A stretch of 64,000 nt of DNA from an uncultured Cellulosilyticum sp. (GTDB taxonomy: Bacteria > Bacillota > Clostridia > Lachnospirales > Cellulosilyticaceae), in contig CAKVCL010000018.1 of NCBI GenBank assembly GCA_934725855.1, forward strand, positions 3,172-67,171, in the 5' to 3' direction. Both the position numbers and the translations under genes were made by a program. Below the pieces are notes generated by a model, which saw nothing but the letters and a program-made list of their open reading frames with translations, did not search any database and had not been told where the DNA came from. Shown here in pieces: positions 1 to 9,516 of this stretch; position 1 is the first letter of the stretch; each line of letters opens with the position of its first letter.

Positions 1-2583
1 ACAACAGGTTCTACATATTATACAAATGGTATTAACTTTAATGCAAAGGATAATAATTTACCAAAATTAGAAATTTCACCAGAATACAGATATGATTTAA
101 GAAATGCTGTAAATGGAGTACAAACGAACTTCTTATATTTAACAACAGATAGCTCATTTATTAAAGAAGCATATGTTTTATACATGGATGCTTTATACAG
201 TCCAAATGGTGCTACAACTGCTTATTTTGATGAGTTAGGGCAGTTAGTAACAACAACAACATGGTTAGATGAAAACAACAATCCATTATCAGTAAATGGT
301 AAAACTGCAGAAGCAATCATCAATAATGGATATATTCAAATTGGTTATAAAGTAACTGGTTCATATGCAGAGCCAGTAGCACCAAACACATCAGGTGTAA
401 CAGCGACTATTGCTATTAGACCAACAGAAATTACAGAAACAAAATACAACGATAGAGAATACAAACAAGCTCTTAGATTAGACTATAGAGGAGTATATGA
501 AAAAGGGACTACATATCCTATTCCATTCTTATCTAAAGTAGGAGGAGACAAAGAAGTATTAGCGTACTTAGATGGTAATGACTCTTTTGTATCTTCTAAA
601 ACATTTACTATTACAGGAGTATTAACAGATAAGAAATTAGTTGCAACATCTGATACCAAAACGATTACAGTAGACAATATTGAAGAAATTGGTGAAATCA
701 GATTAGACGAAAATACAATTGGTGCATTAGCAAATGCTGAGCATCGTTGGATTAAAGTTAAATTACCAAGTAGTACAGATTTGCAATTTAACTTAGCAAA
801 AACAACTGCCAATATTAAAGCGACAGGTAAAAGAGGTTTCTTTAACACAACAGGAACTGTAGCAAGCGGCGACATTGAAGTGAAGTTTGCTGAAAAATCA
901 AGAAGCTCAAAAGAGTTAGATGAACAAGTCATGCTGATTAAACTTCCAAGATTCACAGATCCATCAGCTAAAGGACAAGTGGTTCTTACAGGTATTTTCG
1001 TAGAACCAAAAGAAAAAACAGCAGCACTTGGAGATGTTAATGTAACAGTTAGCGAAGATTTTACACAAGGTGGAAATGGCGTTACAGATGCAAAACCATC
1101 TACAAACTTAATTGACTCTACAACACTTAAAGTAGCTACAGTGGCAAACTATGATGTAACACTTTCTTGTGAACCAGTAAGCATTAAAGCAGGTAGAAGC
1201 GGCGTAATTAATGATAAGTTAACGACATTTACACTTAAAGAAGCTGTAAAGGATTCATTAGTTTCTACAAGAAAAATTGAATTTTCATTAGAAAATGGTT
1301 ATATTTTTGGACCAGCAGATATAGAAACTACTAATTCAACTACTACATCAAAATATAAAGCAGCTGCAAAAGCACGTTTCCAAAAGTTAATTGATGATGA
1401 AACTATTAAATTTGAAAAAGATGCAGAAGCTAAAGACGGTAAAAAAGGATTTGAATTAACAGATATTGAAGTAAATGCAGATGGTTATGTAACAGGTTTT
1501 ACAGGATACTTTGATAGATTAAGCAGCTCAGATTCTAACGAATTAAAAATTACTATGCCAGTAGCAACATCACTACAAGCTACAGGTGAGGTTAAATTAA
1601 CAGCAAGCAATTTATTTACACGTACATATAAAGAAGATGTAACTTGTGTAGTTGCTAAAATTGTTGAACCAATCACAGTTGAAGTAGAAAATGCTGCTAT
1701 TAAAGTAGGACTTCAAGATCAAGCCGCTGGTAAAATAACAATTAAGGAAACAGATAAAGGGATGATTGAACGTGGATGGATGTTCTTATCAGCAGAAGAC
1801 TTCCAAAACGGTATTACATTCGATGCAGCACCATCCATTGAGGTAAAAGGTGATGACAACAAATCAACACTTAAGATTGAAAATGTTCAATTAAGCAAAG
1901 ACAAAAAAGTAGTTGCATTTGAAGTAACAAGAACATCTGCCCAAGCTAGTAGCATTGAAATCACAGATATCAAATTTACAGCAGATCGTACTGTTCCAGA
2001 AGCCAACTATGATTTACAAATCTGGGGAGGGGCACTTACAGATGAGAACGTATTAGACGTCATCACAAATGCTAATCAAAATGCTCTTACTTCAGCATCA
2101 TATAGAAATCAATATACAGATATGTATATCGTAAAAGATTTTATTACAATGACTACTAAAAATACACAAGACATTACTGAATCAGGTCTTAAAGCAGCTA
2201 CAGCATCATTTAAAATTGGCGAAAAACAATTCACAGTAAATGGTGAGAAAGTAACGATGGATGTTGCTTCATATGTTAAAGACGGATATATAATGGTACC
2301 AGTAAAATATGTTGCTAAAGCATTTGGTATTGAAGGAAATGCGATTCAATATGATAAAGCAACAAGTACAGCGACAATCATTGCTGGAAATAAAGTAATT
2401 TCTATTACATCTGGTAAAGCATACATTATTGTTAATGGAACACAAATTCCAATGGCAACTAAAGCTGAAGTTAAAGAAGGAAGAATGTGTGTACCAATGG
2501 CATATATTGCAGCTGGACTTGGTGTAGAGAAATCTTGGGATGCTGATACAAAAACAGCAACATTCACAAACCAAGCTCAATAA
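1..2583 (+). CDS. Secreted surface protein with C-terminal stalk domain, 5' end outside window
   Basis: The frame is open from base 1, so the gene starts upstream; an ATG at 184 lies inside it and is not the start. The visible 860 residues align along their length with the complete neighbour at 2874-5657, so roughly 50-60 N-terminal residues including a signal peptide are missing. Most of the protein is beta-rich repeat-like sequence of unknown function. Residues about 735-860 form a copper-amine-oxidase-N-type (stalk) domain, with the typical pattern of VNG, a hydrophobic VPVKYVAKAFG stretch, a TATI strand and a second VNG/VPMAYIAAGLGV half. Such domains are common on Clostridia surface proteins and do not imply enzyme activity. 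A hairpin terminator follows at 2596-2632. Structural surface or S-layer-associated role is inference. Confidence 0.85.
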   Translation, partial: TTGSTYYTNGINFNAKDNNLPKLEISPEYRYDLRNAVNGVQTNFLYLTTDSSFIKEAYVLYMDALYSPNGATTAYFDELGQLVTTTTWLDENNNPLSVNGKTAEAIINNGYIQIGYKVTGSYAEPVAPNTSGVTATIAIRPTEITETKYNDREYKQALRLDYRGVYEKGTTYPIPFLSKVGGDKEVLAYLDGNDSFVSSKTFTITGVLTDKKLVATSDTKTITVDNIEEIGEIRLDENTIGALANAEHRWIKVKLPSSTDLQFNLAKTTANIKATGKRGFFNTTGTVASGDIEVKFAEKSRSSKELDEQVMLIKLPRFTDPSAKGQVVLTGIFVEPKEKTAALGDVNVTVSEDFTQGGNGVTDAKPSTNLIDSTTLKVATVANYDVTLSCEPVSIKAGRSGVINDKLTTFTLKEAVKDSLVSTRKIEFSLENGYIFGPADIETTNSTTTSKYKAAAKARFQKLIDDETIKFEKDAEAKDGKKGFELTDIEVNADGYVTGFTGYFDRLSSSDSNELKITMPVATSLQATGEVKLTASNLFTRTYKEDVTCVVAKIVEPITVEVENAAIKVGLQDQAAGKITIKETDKGMIERGWMFLSAEDFQNGITFDAAPSIEVKGDDNKSTLKIENVQLSKDKKVVAFEVTRTSAQASSIEITDIKFTADRTVPEANYDLQIWGGALTDENVLDVITNANQNALTSASYRNQYTDMYIVKDFITMTTKNTQDITESGLKAATASFKIGEKQFTVNGEKVTMDVASYVKDGYIMVPVKYVAKAFGIEGNAIQYDKATSTATIIAGNKVISITSGKAYIIVNGTQIPMATKAEVKEGRMCVPMAYIAAGLGVEKSWDADTKTATFTNQAQ

Positions 2584-2595
2584 TCAATAATTATG

Positions 2596-2632
2596 AAAAG
2601 AACTCATGAATAAAAAGACATGAGTTCTTTTT
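2596..2632 (+). terminator. Rho-independent terminator after the first surface protein
   Basis: A 13-bp stem (2596-2608 with 2619-2631) and a 10-base loop end in a T run. It lies 13 bases after the stop codon and separates the two paralogous surface genes into separate transcripts. Confidence 0.85.
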
Positions 2633-2784
2633 GATGTTATAAGATAAAAAGGTTGTAATGTAATAGAAATAATATGGAGATAGAAGATCGTGTAAAATAC
2701 AAGAAAAGACCTATATTTTAAGTAGAAGCTAGGGAAATTGGTTTTAATGAAGATTACAGAAATGTTACAAATCAAAAAAAGATA

Positions 2785-2813
2785 TTGATTTAGGAAAAAA
2801 AATAAAATATATT
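2785..2813 (+). promoter_or_regulatory. Sigma-A-type promoter for the 2874 surface gene
   Basis: TTGATT (2785-2790) and TATATT (2808-2813) are separated by exactly 17 bases. The start codon follows about 60 bases downstream, leaving a short leader with an AAGGGGG ribosome site. Consistent with strong expression of an abundant surface protein. Confidence 0.6.
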
Positions 2814-2873
2814 ATTAATGTAATATATCAAAGATATTATATTTAATGAAAATTTTAAGGGGGATACAATATA

Positions 2874-5657
2874 ATGAAACTTCGTAACAAATTAGTTGCA
2901 GTTTTAGCTGCTTCTATGGTCGTAACATCAGTTCCAGTTGTAACAATGGCTGATTCTTCAAACACATTAAGCGTATACAATTACAAAATTAAAGATAGCA
3001 CAATCGGATTCACTACTACAGATCAAGGAATTACAACACACTCTACTTATGTTACAAATGATGTAGACTTTGATGCTTATGATAGCAATTTACCAAAATT
3101 AGAAATTACACCAGAATACAGATATGATTTAACGAATAAAATTCAATCTAACTTCTTACATTTAACAAAAGATAGTGAATACATTAAAGAAGCATATGTA
3201 TTATATGTAGATGCTCTTAACAATGCTGATAACAAATCATCAGCATACTTTGATAAAGAAGGTAAATTCCATACTACTACAACATGGAAAGACACAGATG
3301 GAAGTACATTAACTGTTGATGGATTAAAAGCTTCAGAAATTATTGAAAGACAATATTTAAAAATCGGGTATCAAGTTACTGGAAATACATATGCGGATCC
3401 AGTGAAAGCAGATGGTGCAACAACATATGTTACACTTAGACCAACAGAAATTACAGAAACAAAATACAATGATAGAGATTACAAACAATCATTAAGAATG
3501 GATTACACAGGTGTATTTGAAAAAGGTGTTACATACCCAATCCCATTCTTAGCTAAAGTAGGTGGAGATAAAGAAGTATTAGCTTACTTAGATGGTAACG
3601 ACTCTTTCGTATCTTCTAAAACATTCTCACTTACAGGTGTTTTAACAGATAAAAAATTAGTTGCTACATCTGATTCTAATACTATTACAGTTGATAACAT
3701 CGAAGAAATCGGTGAAATTAGATTAGATGAATCTCAAATTGGTGCTTTAGCTGGTGCAGATAATAGATGGATTAAACTTGAAATTCCATCAAGCATGGAT
3801 TTACAATTCAACCTTAGCAAAACACAAGCTAATATTAAAGCAGAAGGTAAGAGAGGTTTCTTAAATCAAACAGCAACTATTCCTTCAACAGATGTAAAAT
3901 ATGGTAAAGACACAAGAACAAGATATAATACATCTATTTCAGCAGATGATAATGAGAGAGTTCTTCTTATCCAACTTCCAAAGATGAAAGATAGCAATAA
4001 TAGTGCTTATGGTCAATTAGTTCTTAAAGGTATCTATGTTGAACCAAAAGATAAGAAAGCTGCTACAGGCGATGTTAAAATCACACTTAGTGAAGACCTT
4101 ACACATGGTGATGGTAATATCAGCAACAATACAAACAAATCTACAAACTTAGTTGCATCTACAGAACTTAAAGTTGCAACAGTTACAGATTATGATGTAA
4201 CAATCGAAAGCACACCAGTTAAAGTTAAAGCTGGTAGAAGTGGTGTTGTTAATGGAACAAAAGCAACATTCACACTTAAAGAAGCTGTAAAAGATTCATT
4301 AGTAGATTCAAGAAAAATCGAATTTACATTAGAAAATGGTTATTTCTTCGGACCAGCTGATGTAGCTTTCAGTTCAACAGCAACAAGTGTTGCTGGCAAC
4401 TATAGTTCATCTTCTTATGCTCAAGCAGCTAAACAACGTTTCATTGATTACATCAATGATGAAACAATCAAATTAGAAGAAAAAGCTGAAATCAAAAAGG
4501 ATGATGCTGGTAAATTAACTCAAGGTCTTGATGTAAATTCATTATCTCTTGACATTGATGCTAATGGATATGTAATTGGTTTTGCTGCTCGCTACGAAGG
4601 CCTTAAATCAGATGCAGATGATAAAATTAAAGTAACTATTCCAGTAGCTGCACCAGTAATGGCTACAGGTGATATTAAACTTAAAGCTGGTAACTTATTC
4701 ACACGTTCTTATGAAAAAGACGTTGAAGCAGTAATTGCTAACATTGTTGAACCAGTTAAAGTTGAAGTTGAAAATGCTGCTATTAAAGTAGGTCTTCAAG
4801 ATCAAAAAGCTGGTAAGATTACAATTAAGGAAACTGATAAAGGTATGCTTTCAACAGGTTGGGTATACTTATCTGCTGAAAACTTACAATCAGGTATTAC
4901 ATTTGATGAAGTTCCAGAAATCAAAGTAACAGCTGGTAATATGAAGATTAAAAATCAACAAATTACTAGAGACAAAAAAGCAGTAGCATTTGAAATTGAA
5001 AGAACTTCTACAGAAGCTAGTACAATTGAAATTGCTAATATTAAATTTACTGCTGACCGTACAGTACCAGAAGCTAACTATGACTTAGAAATCTGGGGCG
5101 AAGGTCTTACAGATGAAAACGTATTAGACGTTCTTACAACAGTAAGTACAAACGTATTAAATTCTAATAGCTACAGAAATCAATATACAGATAGATATGT
5201 AGTTAAAGACTTCATCACAATGACAACAAAGAATACACAAGATATCAGTGAATCAGGTCTTAAAGCTGCTACAGCATCATTTGTTGCTAATGAAAAGAAA
5301 TTCACAGTAAATGGTGAAACTGTAAATATGGATTCAGCTGCATATATTGATAATGGAAATATCATGGTTCCAATTAAATATGTTTCTCAAGCATTTGGTA
5401 TTGTAGGAAATGCTCTTCAATATGATAAAGCTACAAGCACAGCTACAATTACAGCTGGTAACAAAGTGATTTCTATCACAGCTAACAAAGCACTTATGAT
5501 TGTTAACGGTACTCCAGTACCAATGACAGCTAAAGCAGTAGTTAAAGAAGGTAGAATGTGTGTACCAATGGCTAACCTTGCTGCTGCACTTGGTGTAGAA
5601 AAATCTTGGGATGCATCAACAAAAACAGCTACATTTACAAATCAAGCTGCTAAATAA
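2874..5657 (+). CDS. Secreted surface protein with C-terminal stalk domain (tandem paralogue)
   Basis: A 927-residue protein with a clear signal peptide (basic MKLRNK, hydrophobic core, cleavage after TMA at about residue 26). It is a full-length paralogue of the preceding gene: blocks such as PTEITETKYNDR, EIGEIRLDE and TADRTVPEANYDL are nearly identical, while residues about 330-360 and 410-440 diverge. The C-terminus (about 800-927) is a two-part stalk domain like its neighbour's. No SLH, LPXTG or transmembrane anchor is visible, so how it stays on the cell is unclear. Codons are biased towards AAC, TTC, GGT and ATC, stronger than in neighbours, which with a good promoter and an AAGGGGG ribosome site suggests very high expression. 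A major S-layer component is a reasonable inference, not shown. Confidence 0.88.
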   Translation: MKLRNKLVAVLAASMVVTSVPVVTMADSSNTLSVYNYKIKDSTIGFTTTDQGITTHSTYVTNDVDFDAYDSNLPKLEITPEYRYDLTNKIQSNFLHLTKDSEYIKEAYVLYVDALNNADNKSSAYFDKEGKFHTTTTWKDTDGSTLTVDGLKASEIIERQYLKIGYQVTGNTYADPVKADGATTYVTLRPTEITETKYNDRDYKQSLRMDYTGVFEKGVTYPIPFLAKVGGDKEVLAYLDGNDSFVSSKTFSLTGVLTDKKLVATSDSNTITVDNIEEIGEIRLDESQIGALAGADNRWIKLEIPSSMDLQFNLSKTQANIKAEGKRGFLNQTATIPSTDVKYGKDTRTRYNTSISADDNERVLLIQLPKMKDSNNSAYGQLVLKGIYVEPKDKKAATGDVKITLSEDLTHGDGNISNNTNKSTNLVASTELKVATVTDYDVTIESTPVKVKAGRSGVVNGTKATFTLKEAVKDSLVDSRKIEFTLENGYFFGPADVAFSSTATSVAGNYSSSSYAQAAKQRFIDYINDETIKLEEKAEIKKDDAGKLTQGLDVNSLSLDIDANGYVIGFAARYEGLKSDADDKIKVTIPVAAPVMATGDIKLKAGNLFTRSYEKDVEAVIANIVEPVKVEVENAAIKVGLQDQKAGKITIKETDKGMLSTGWVYLSAENLQSGITFDEVPEIKVTAGNMKIKNQQITRDKKAVAFEIERTSTEASTIEIANIKFTADRTVPEANYDLEIWGEGLTDENVLDVLTTVSTNVLNSNSYRNQYTDRYVVKDFITMTTKNTQDISESGLKAATASFVANEKKFTVNGETVNMDSAAYIDNGNIMVPIKYVSQAFGIVGNALQYDKATSTATITAGNKVISITANKALMIVNGTPVPMTAKAVVKEGRMCVPMANLAAALGVEKSWDASTKTATFTNQAAK

Positions 5658-5680
5658 TTCATTCAAACATAATAGTTTGT

Positions 5681-5719
5681 GAAAAGAAAGAGGACATTTC
5701 GGTGTCCTCTTTTCTTTTT
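5681..5719 (+). terminator. Rho-independent terminator after second surface protein
   Basis: A long hairpin (arms around GAGGACA / TGTCCTC with an A/G-rich extension and one bulge, six-base loop) followed by TTTTT. It lies 24 bases after the stop codon. Confidence 0.85.
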
Positions 5720-5804
5720 GGATAGAAATACGATTGTGGTATAAAGAATGCTTTAATGGTATACTAGTTTAGAACGAGTGAGATAGAAAAGGAGGAAGAA
5801 GAGA

Positions 5805-7754
5805 ATGTCTGTTATTTCAACGGAACAAAAAATAAAACTAGAAAAAAAACGTAAAGTAATTAATCAAATTATGTTTATACCAATCATTTTATTACTTGCT
5901 GTTATTCCGTTAATCGTTAAACTTAACTATGTATTACCTAAAGATCCAGCAGTGAATATGTTGTTTCAGAAGATTGATTTAGATGATTATTATTCACAAT
6001 ATAAAGCAACTGGGATTATTATATTGACGGTAATCATGCTAATCTTTTCGTATCTTTTTATAGAAAAAGAAGAGATTAAGCTAAATAAGGTTAGTAAAGT
6101 TTATCTTATTTGTAGTGGCATAATAATGATAATGAGCATACTATCTACTATATTTTCTGAACATAAAAGTGTTGCAGTATGGGGCATCTACGATCGAGCT
6201 GAAGGGTTGGTTATGTGGGGAGCTTACTTAATCATGATGCTGTATACATTTTATATTGTTAGAAATGAAAAAAGTTACATATGGATTATTGCACCACTTA
6301 TGTTTTTAGTGATAATGACGACAATAATAGGTGCATTTCAATATGTGGGATTTGATTTATTTACTAAGACAAAATGGGGATATAATTTAATTATTCCAAA
6401 GGAATTAAGAGAGCAGGCAGGAACAATTAGCTCAGATTATGAATCTCATAAGGTATTAGGGACGATGTATCACTATGATTATGTAGGTTCGTTAGGGGCA
6501 ATGATTGTACCACTATTTATCGTATTAACCTTAATCGTGAAGGGGAAAGTAAAGAAAATTGTTTTAGGCATCATGTCATTAGCATCATTGTTTATTCTAT
6601 TTGGAAGCACAGCAAGGTCAGGCGTTGTCGGAGTGGTATGTGCAGCTATAGTAGGGATAATTATATTTGGAAAGCAAATATTAAAAAGATGGAAACAAAG
6701 TATAGTAGTACTAGTTTTATTGCTTTGTGCATTAGTAGGATTAAATGCTATTACCCATGGGCGCATATTTGAAAGAGTACCAGAGTTAATGAAAGATGTG
6801 ATTCAGTTAACTAAAAAGGATGCTTCAGATTTTGACTATAAGGATCATATTCCAGTGAGAAAAGTAATTAATGAGAATGGTGAAGTTACATTTGTATTGC
6901 AAAATAATCAAATAAAAATTTGTTATAAGGACGGAGAAATCCAACTATACGATGAAAATGGCAATCAAATAGAATATACCACTTCAGTTGATACAAATGT
7001 CGTAACAGATGCTAATGCCCAGCCACAAAAACAGTATACCATTCAAGATGATAGATTTAGTAATATTACAATTGTTAGGCAAGAAATAGCTGTCTTTACG
7101 GAGCAAAATGAAATAAGTGGTATGTTAGTTGTGATTGATGGAACGGGTTATTTTACATATAAGTTAGATGATATGCAAGGTATTACTGAAATAGATTCAT
7201 TTTCAGGGTTACCACTACAAGAAATTGAAGCAGAGTCTATTGGATTTAAAGGTAAAGAAAAGCTAGGTTCAGCTAGAGGATATATTTGGTCAAGAAGTTT
7301 GCCTATTATGTTAAAAAGGAATGTACTTATTGGAAGTGGGCCAGATACGTTTGGATTTGTTTTCCCACAAAATGATCGGTTAGCTAAATGGTGGGCTTAT
7401 GGGCTTACCAATATGACAGTTGATAAGGTACATAATTTATATTTACAGATTGGCATAGGACAAGGTTGCATTGCACTAATAGCCTTTCTGATAATGATGG
7501 TGACCTATTTAATTCAAAGCTTTAAGTTATATGCATTTGGTGATTCATATAGTTATACAGATGGAATGGGAATTGGTATCATGCTTGCTATAATTGGATA
7601 TTTAGGAGCTGGTTTCTTTAATGACTCAGTAGTTTCTGTAGCACCAATATTTTGGATTCTGTTAGGAACTGGATTTGCAGTAAACTATATCAAACAATGT
7701 AGCATAGAAAAACAAAATAAACAGGCGCCACATCGAGTAATAAAAATGAAATAA
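5805..7754 (+). CDS. O-antigen-ligase/polymerase-fold membrane protein
   Basis: A 649-residue polytopic membrane protein with about ten to twelve hydrophobic helices and one large extracytoplasmic segment (about residues 330-490). Features of the O-antigen ligase (Wzy_C/WaaL) superfamily are visible: GSTARSG at about 267, an Arg-rich GSARGYIWSRS before the late helices, a GSGPDTFG motif, and VHNLYLQIG near residue 545. Family members join lipid-linked glycans to each other, to lipid A or, in Gram-positives, to S-layer protein. It sits directly behind two surface-protein genes in a genome segment with a complete glycan export cluster, so a protein O-glycan transferase is my preferred inference; a polymerase is the alternative. 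The ribosome site AAAGGAGGAAG lies just before the ATG. Confidence 0.8.
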   Translation: MSVISTEQKIKLEKKRKVINQIMFIPIILLLAVIPLIVKLNYVLPKDPAVNMLFQKIDLDDYYSQYKATGIIILTVIMLIFSYLFIEKEEIKLNKVSKVYLICSGIIMIMSILSTIFSEHKSVAVWGIYDRAEGLVMWGAYLIMMLYTFYIVRNEKSYIWIIAPLMFLVIMTTIIGAFQYVGFDLFTKTKWGYNLIIPKELREQAGTISSDYESHKVLGTMYHYDYVGSLGAMIVPLFIVLTLIVKGKVKKIVLGIMSLASLFILFGSTARSGVVGVVCAAIVGIIIFGKQILKRWKQSIVVLVLLLCALVGLNAITHGRIFERVPELMKDVIQLTKKDASDFDYKDHIPVRKVINENGEVTFVLQNNQIKICYKDGEIQLYDENGNQIEYTTSVDTNVVTDANAQPQKQYTIQDDRFSNITIVRQEIAVFTEQNEISGMLVVIDGTGYFTYKLDDMQGITEIDSFSGLPLQEIEAESIGFKGKEKLGSARGYIWSRSLPIMLKRNVLIGSGPDTFGFVFPQNDRLAKWWAYGLTNMTVDKVHNLYLQIGIGQGCIALIAFLIMMVTYLIQSFKLYAFGDSYSYTDGMGIGIMLAIIGYLGAGFFNDSVVSVAPIFWILLGTGFAVNYIKQCSIEKQNKQAPHRVIKMK

Positions 7755-7783
7755 TAAGTTGAAGAAAAAGTAATAACTTAATT

Positions 7784-7823
7784 AAAAGGCAAACGTATAA
7801 TTCCATACTACGTTTGCCTTTTT
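7784..7823 (+). terminator. Rho-independent terminator after the ligase-like gene
   Basis: A perfect 14-bp stem (7784-7797 with 7809-7822), with an 11-base loop and terminal T residues. Confidence 0.85.
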
Positions 7824-7920
7824 AGGCAAAGTAAAAATAATAAATAATTAATTAAATATTAATATTATGATTTGAATTAATGTATTATAATAAAGTAAAC
7901 AGAGTGTAGGGGGAATGATG

Positions 7921-9492
7921 ATGAATCTTATAAAAAAGATGGCAGTTTTTTCTGCGATATGTTTAGGAACAGTAATACCGATGTCTAATCTATATGCAAC
8001 CGATAAGATAGACATAAAAGAAGCAATCATGGAATATGGATTTTCAAATTACATAAATTATTCAACAACAGCTGGTGATATTGATTTTCAGCCAGAACTA
8101 AGACTTTATCAAGAAACTAGAAATTCAGTTGTTTATTTGATAATGAGTGTAAATGATACAGGGATGCATGCTACTGTAAACGGTTCACAAGATGGCATAA
8201 TTCAAGATGACATATATCATTTTGCATATAAAGTGACTAAATCAGATTGGTATCAAGTTGAAGTATGGGGAGCAAATGGCATACGAAAAAGAGATTCAAT
8301 TCATATTAACTTAGCGCAAAGTGACACTACCATTAATTTATCCAAAGAGTACAAGGATGGTAATTGCTATTTGGCTATGGATATAAAAGATAGTGATGGG
8401 ATAAAAAAGGTAGCAGTTAATGACGTTACTATTTCCTATAGCACATCTGGTGGTAAGGAAACTTATAGAGTCTACAATTCAGGAACTTATACAGTAACGG
8501 TAACTGATAATTATGATAATAGGCGCTCTGCAAGCTTGTACATTAATGTAAATGATAACCCACCCACACTTACATTATCTAAGAAGTATGAGAATGGAAA
8601 ATGGTATTTAGTTATTAATGCTAATGCAGATAATAAAATATCAAAAGTAACCGTTAATGGAGAGAAGATTTCTTTTCAGAGCAATGGCGGAACAGAAAAA
8701 TATGAAATTCGTAGCACAGGAACATATAAAGTTGTTGTGACAGATCAATCAGGTTATACAAAAACAGATAGCCTATACATAGATACAAATGCTAAGGGAA
8801 ATGCAGCACCTGAGGTAAAACTTGAGCAGAATTATAAAACTAATGAACAAAAAGGGTGGTATTTAATTATCAAAGCAAGTGATGATGGACGTATTGCTTC
8901 AGTAAAGGTAAATGATATAAATGTAGATTATGATGCTTCAAAAGGCTATGCATTATACTATGTACCAGTAGATGGAAACTATACAGTTGTTGTAACTGAT
9001 GATGAAGGAAATAGTACTACCAAAACAACTTATGCAGCTGGGAATACAGGAAGTAGTGCCTATGATATAGCAGCGGCAGATGGTCTAGTAACTCAAGGAA
9101 ATACAAAAATTGTGTTTAAGTTAAATAGTAAATCATGGACACAAAATGGGATTGCTCAAGAAAAAATGTCAGTTGCACCTAAAGTAATCAATTCTAGGAC
9201 TTATTTACCTATTAGATATGTTGCCTATGCACTGGGTATAAGTCCTGAAAGTATTACTTGGAATGCTTCAACTAAATCAGTTGTTATCAAGAATGGTAGT
9301 GATACGATAAAGTTAAAAATAGGCTCAAAAACAATGGAGATTAATGGCGTAGGACAGAGTATAGAAGTTGCACCAAGAATGGTTGGGGATCGTGCTATGA
9401 TACCAGTTTCTCAAATAAAATCGGCTTTCTCAAATAAGAGTATTCAATTAAATTGGGATAACAGAAGTAAAGAACTAACAATTATTAGATAA
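7921..9492 (+). CDS. Secreted protein with three Ig-like repeats and a stalk domain
   Basis: Three in-frame ATGs lie in a row (7915, 7918, 7921). The ribosome site GGGGG ends at 7913, so the third gives the best spacing and the 523-residue product. It has a signal peptide ending near LYA. From about residue 136 come three beta-sandwich repeats of 70-80 residues, each with L-(S/E)-K-x-Y...W/CYL, a VTVNG/KVNDI turn, TYxV and VTD. Residues about 393-523 are a copper-amine-oxidase-N-type stalk domain with two VNG/PxRYVAYALG-style halves. The repeats and stalk domain recur in the gene at 10686, so the two are paralogues. Probable cell-surface adhesion or wall-binding protein; ligand unknown. Confidence 0.85.
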   Translation: MNLIKKMAVFSAICLGTVIPMSNLYATDKIDIKEAIMEYGFSNYINYSTTAGDIDFQPELRLYQETRNSVVYLIMSVNDTGMHATVNGSQDGIIQDDIYHFAYKVTKSDWYQVEVWGANGIRKRDSIHINLAQSDTTINLSKEYKDGNCYLAMDIKDSDGIKKVAVNDVTISYSTSGGKETYRVYNSGTYTVTVTDNYDNRRSASLYINVNDNPPTLTLSKKYENGKWYLVINANADNKISKVTVNGEKISFQSNGGTEKYEIRSTGTYKVVVTDQSGYTKTDSLYIDTNAKGNAAPEVKLEQNYKTNEQKGWYLIIKASDDGRIASVKVNDINVDYDASKGYALYYVPVDGNYTVVVTDDEGNSTTKTTYAAGNTGSSAYDIAAADGLVTQGNTKIVFKLNSKSWTQNGIAQEKMSVAPKVINSRTYLPIRYVAYALGISPESITWNASTKSVVIKNGSDTIKLKIGSKTMEINGVGQSIEVAPRMVGDRAMIPVSQIKSAFSNKSIQLNWDNRSKELTIIR

Positions 9493-9516
9493 AATAAGGA
9501 ATTGTGGAGGATTATA

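Noticed and set aside
2269..2580. Cys-rich 103-residue frame on the minus strand
   Set aside because: It is antisense to a strongly conserved stalk domain, has no ribosome site and reflects codon composition.
7915..7920. First of three consecutive ATGs as the start of the Ig/stalk gene
   Set aside because: The GGGGG site ends only one base before it; the third ATG (7921) has normal spacing.
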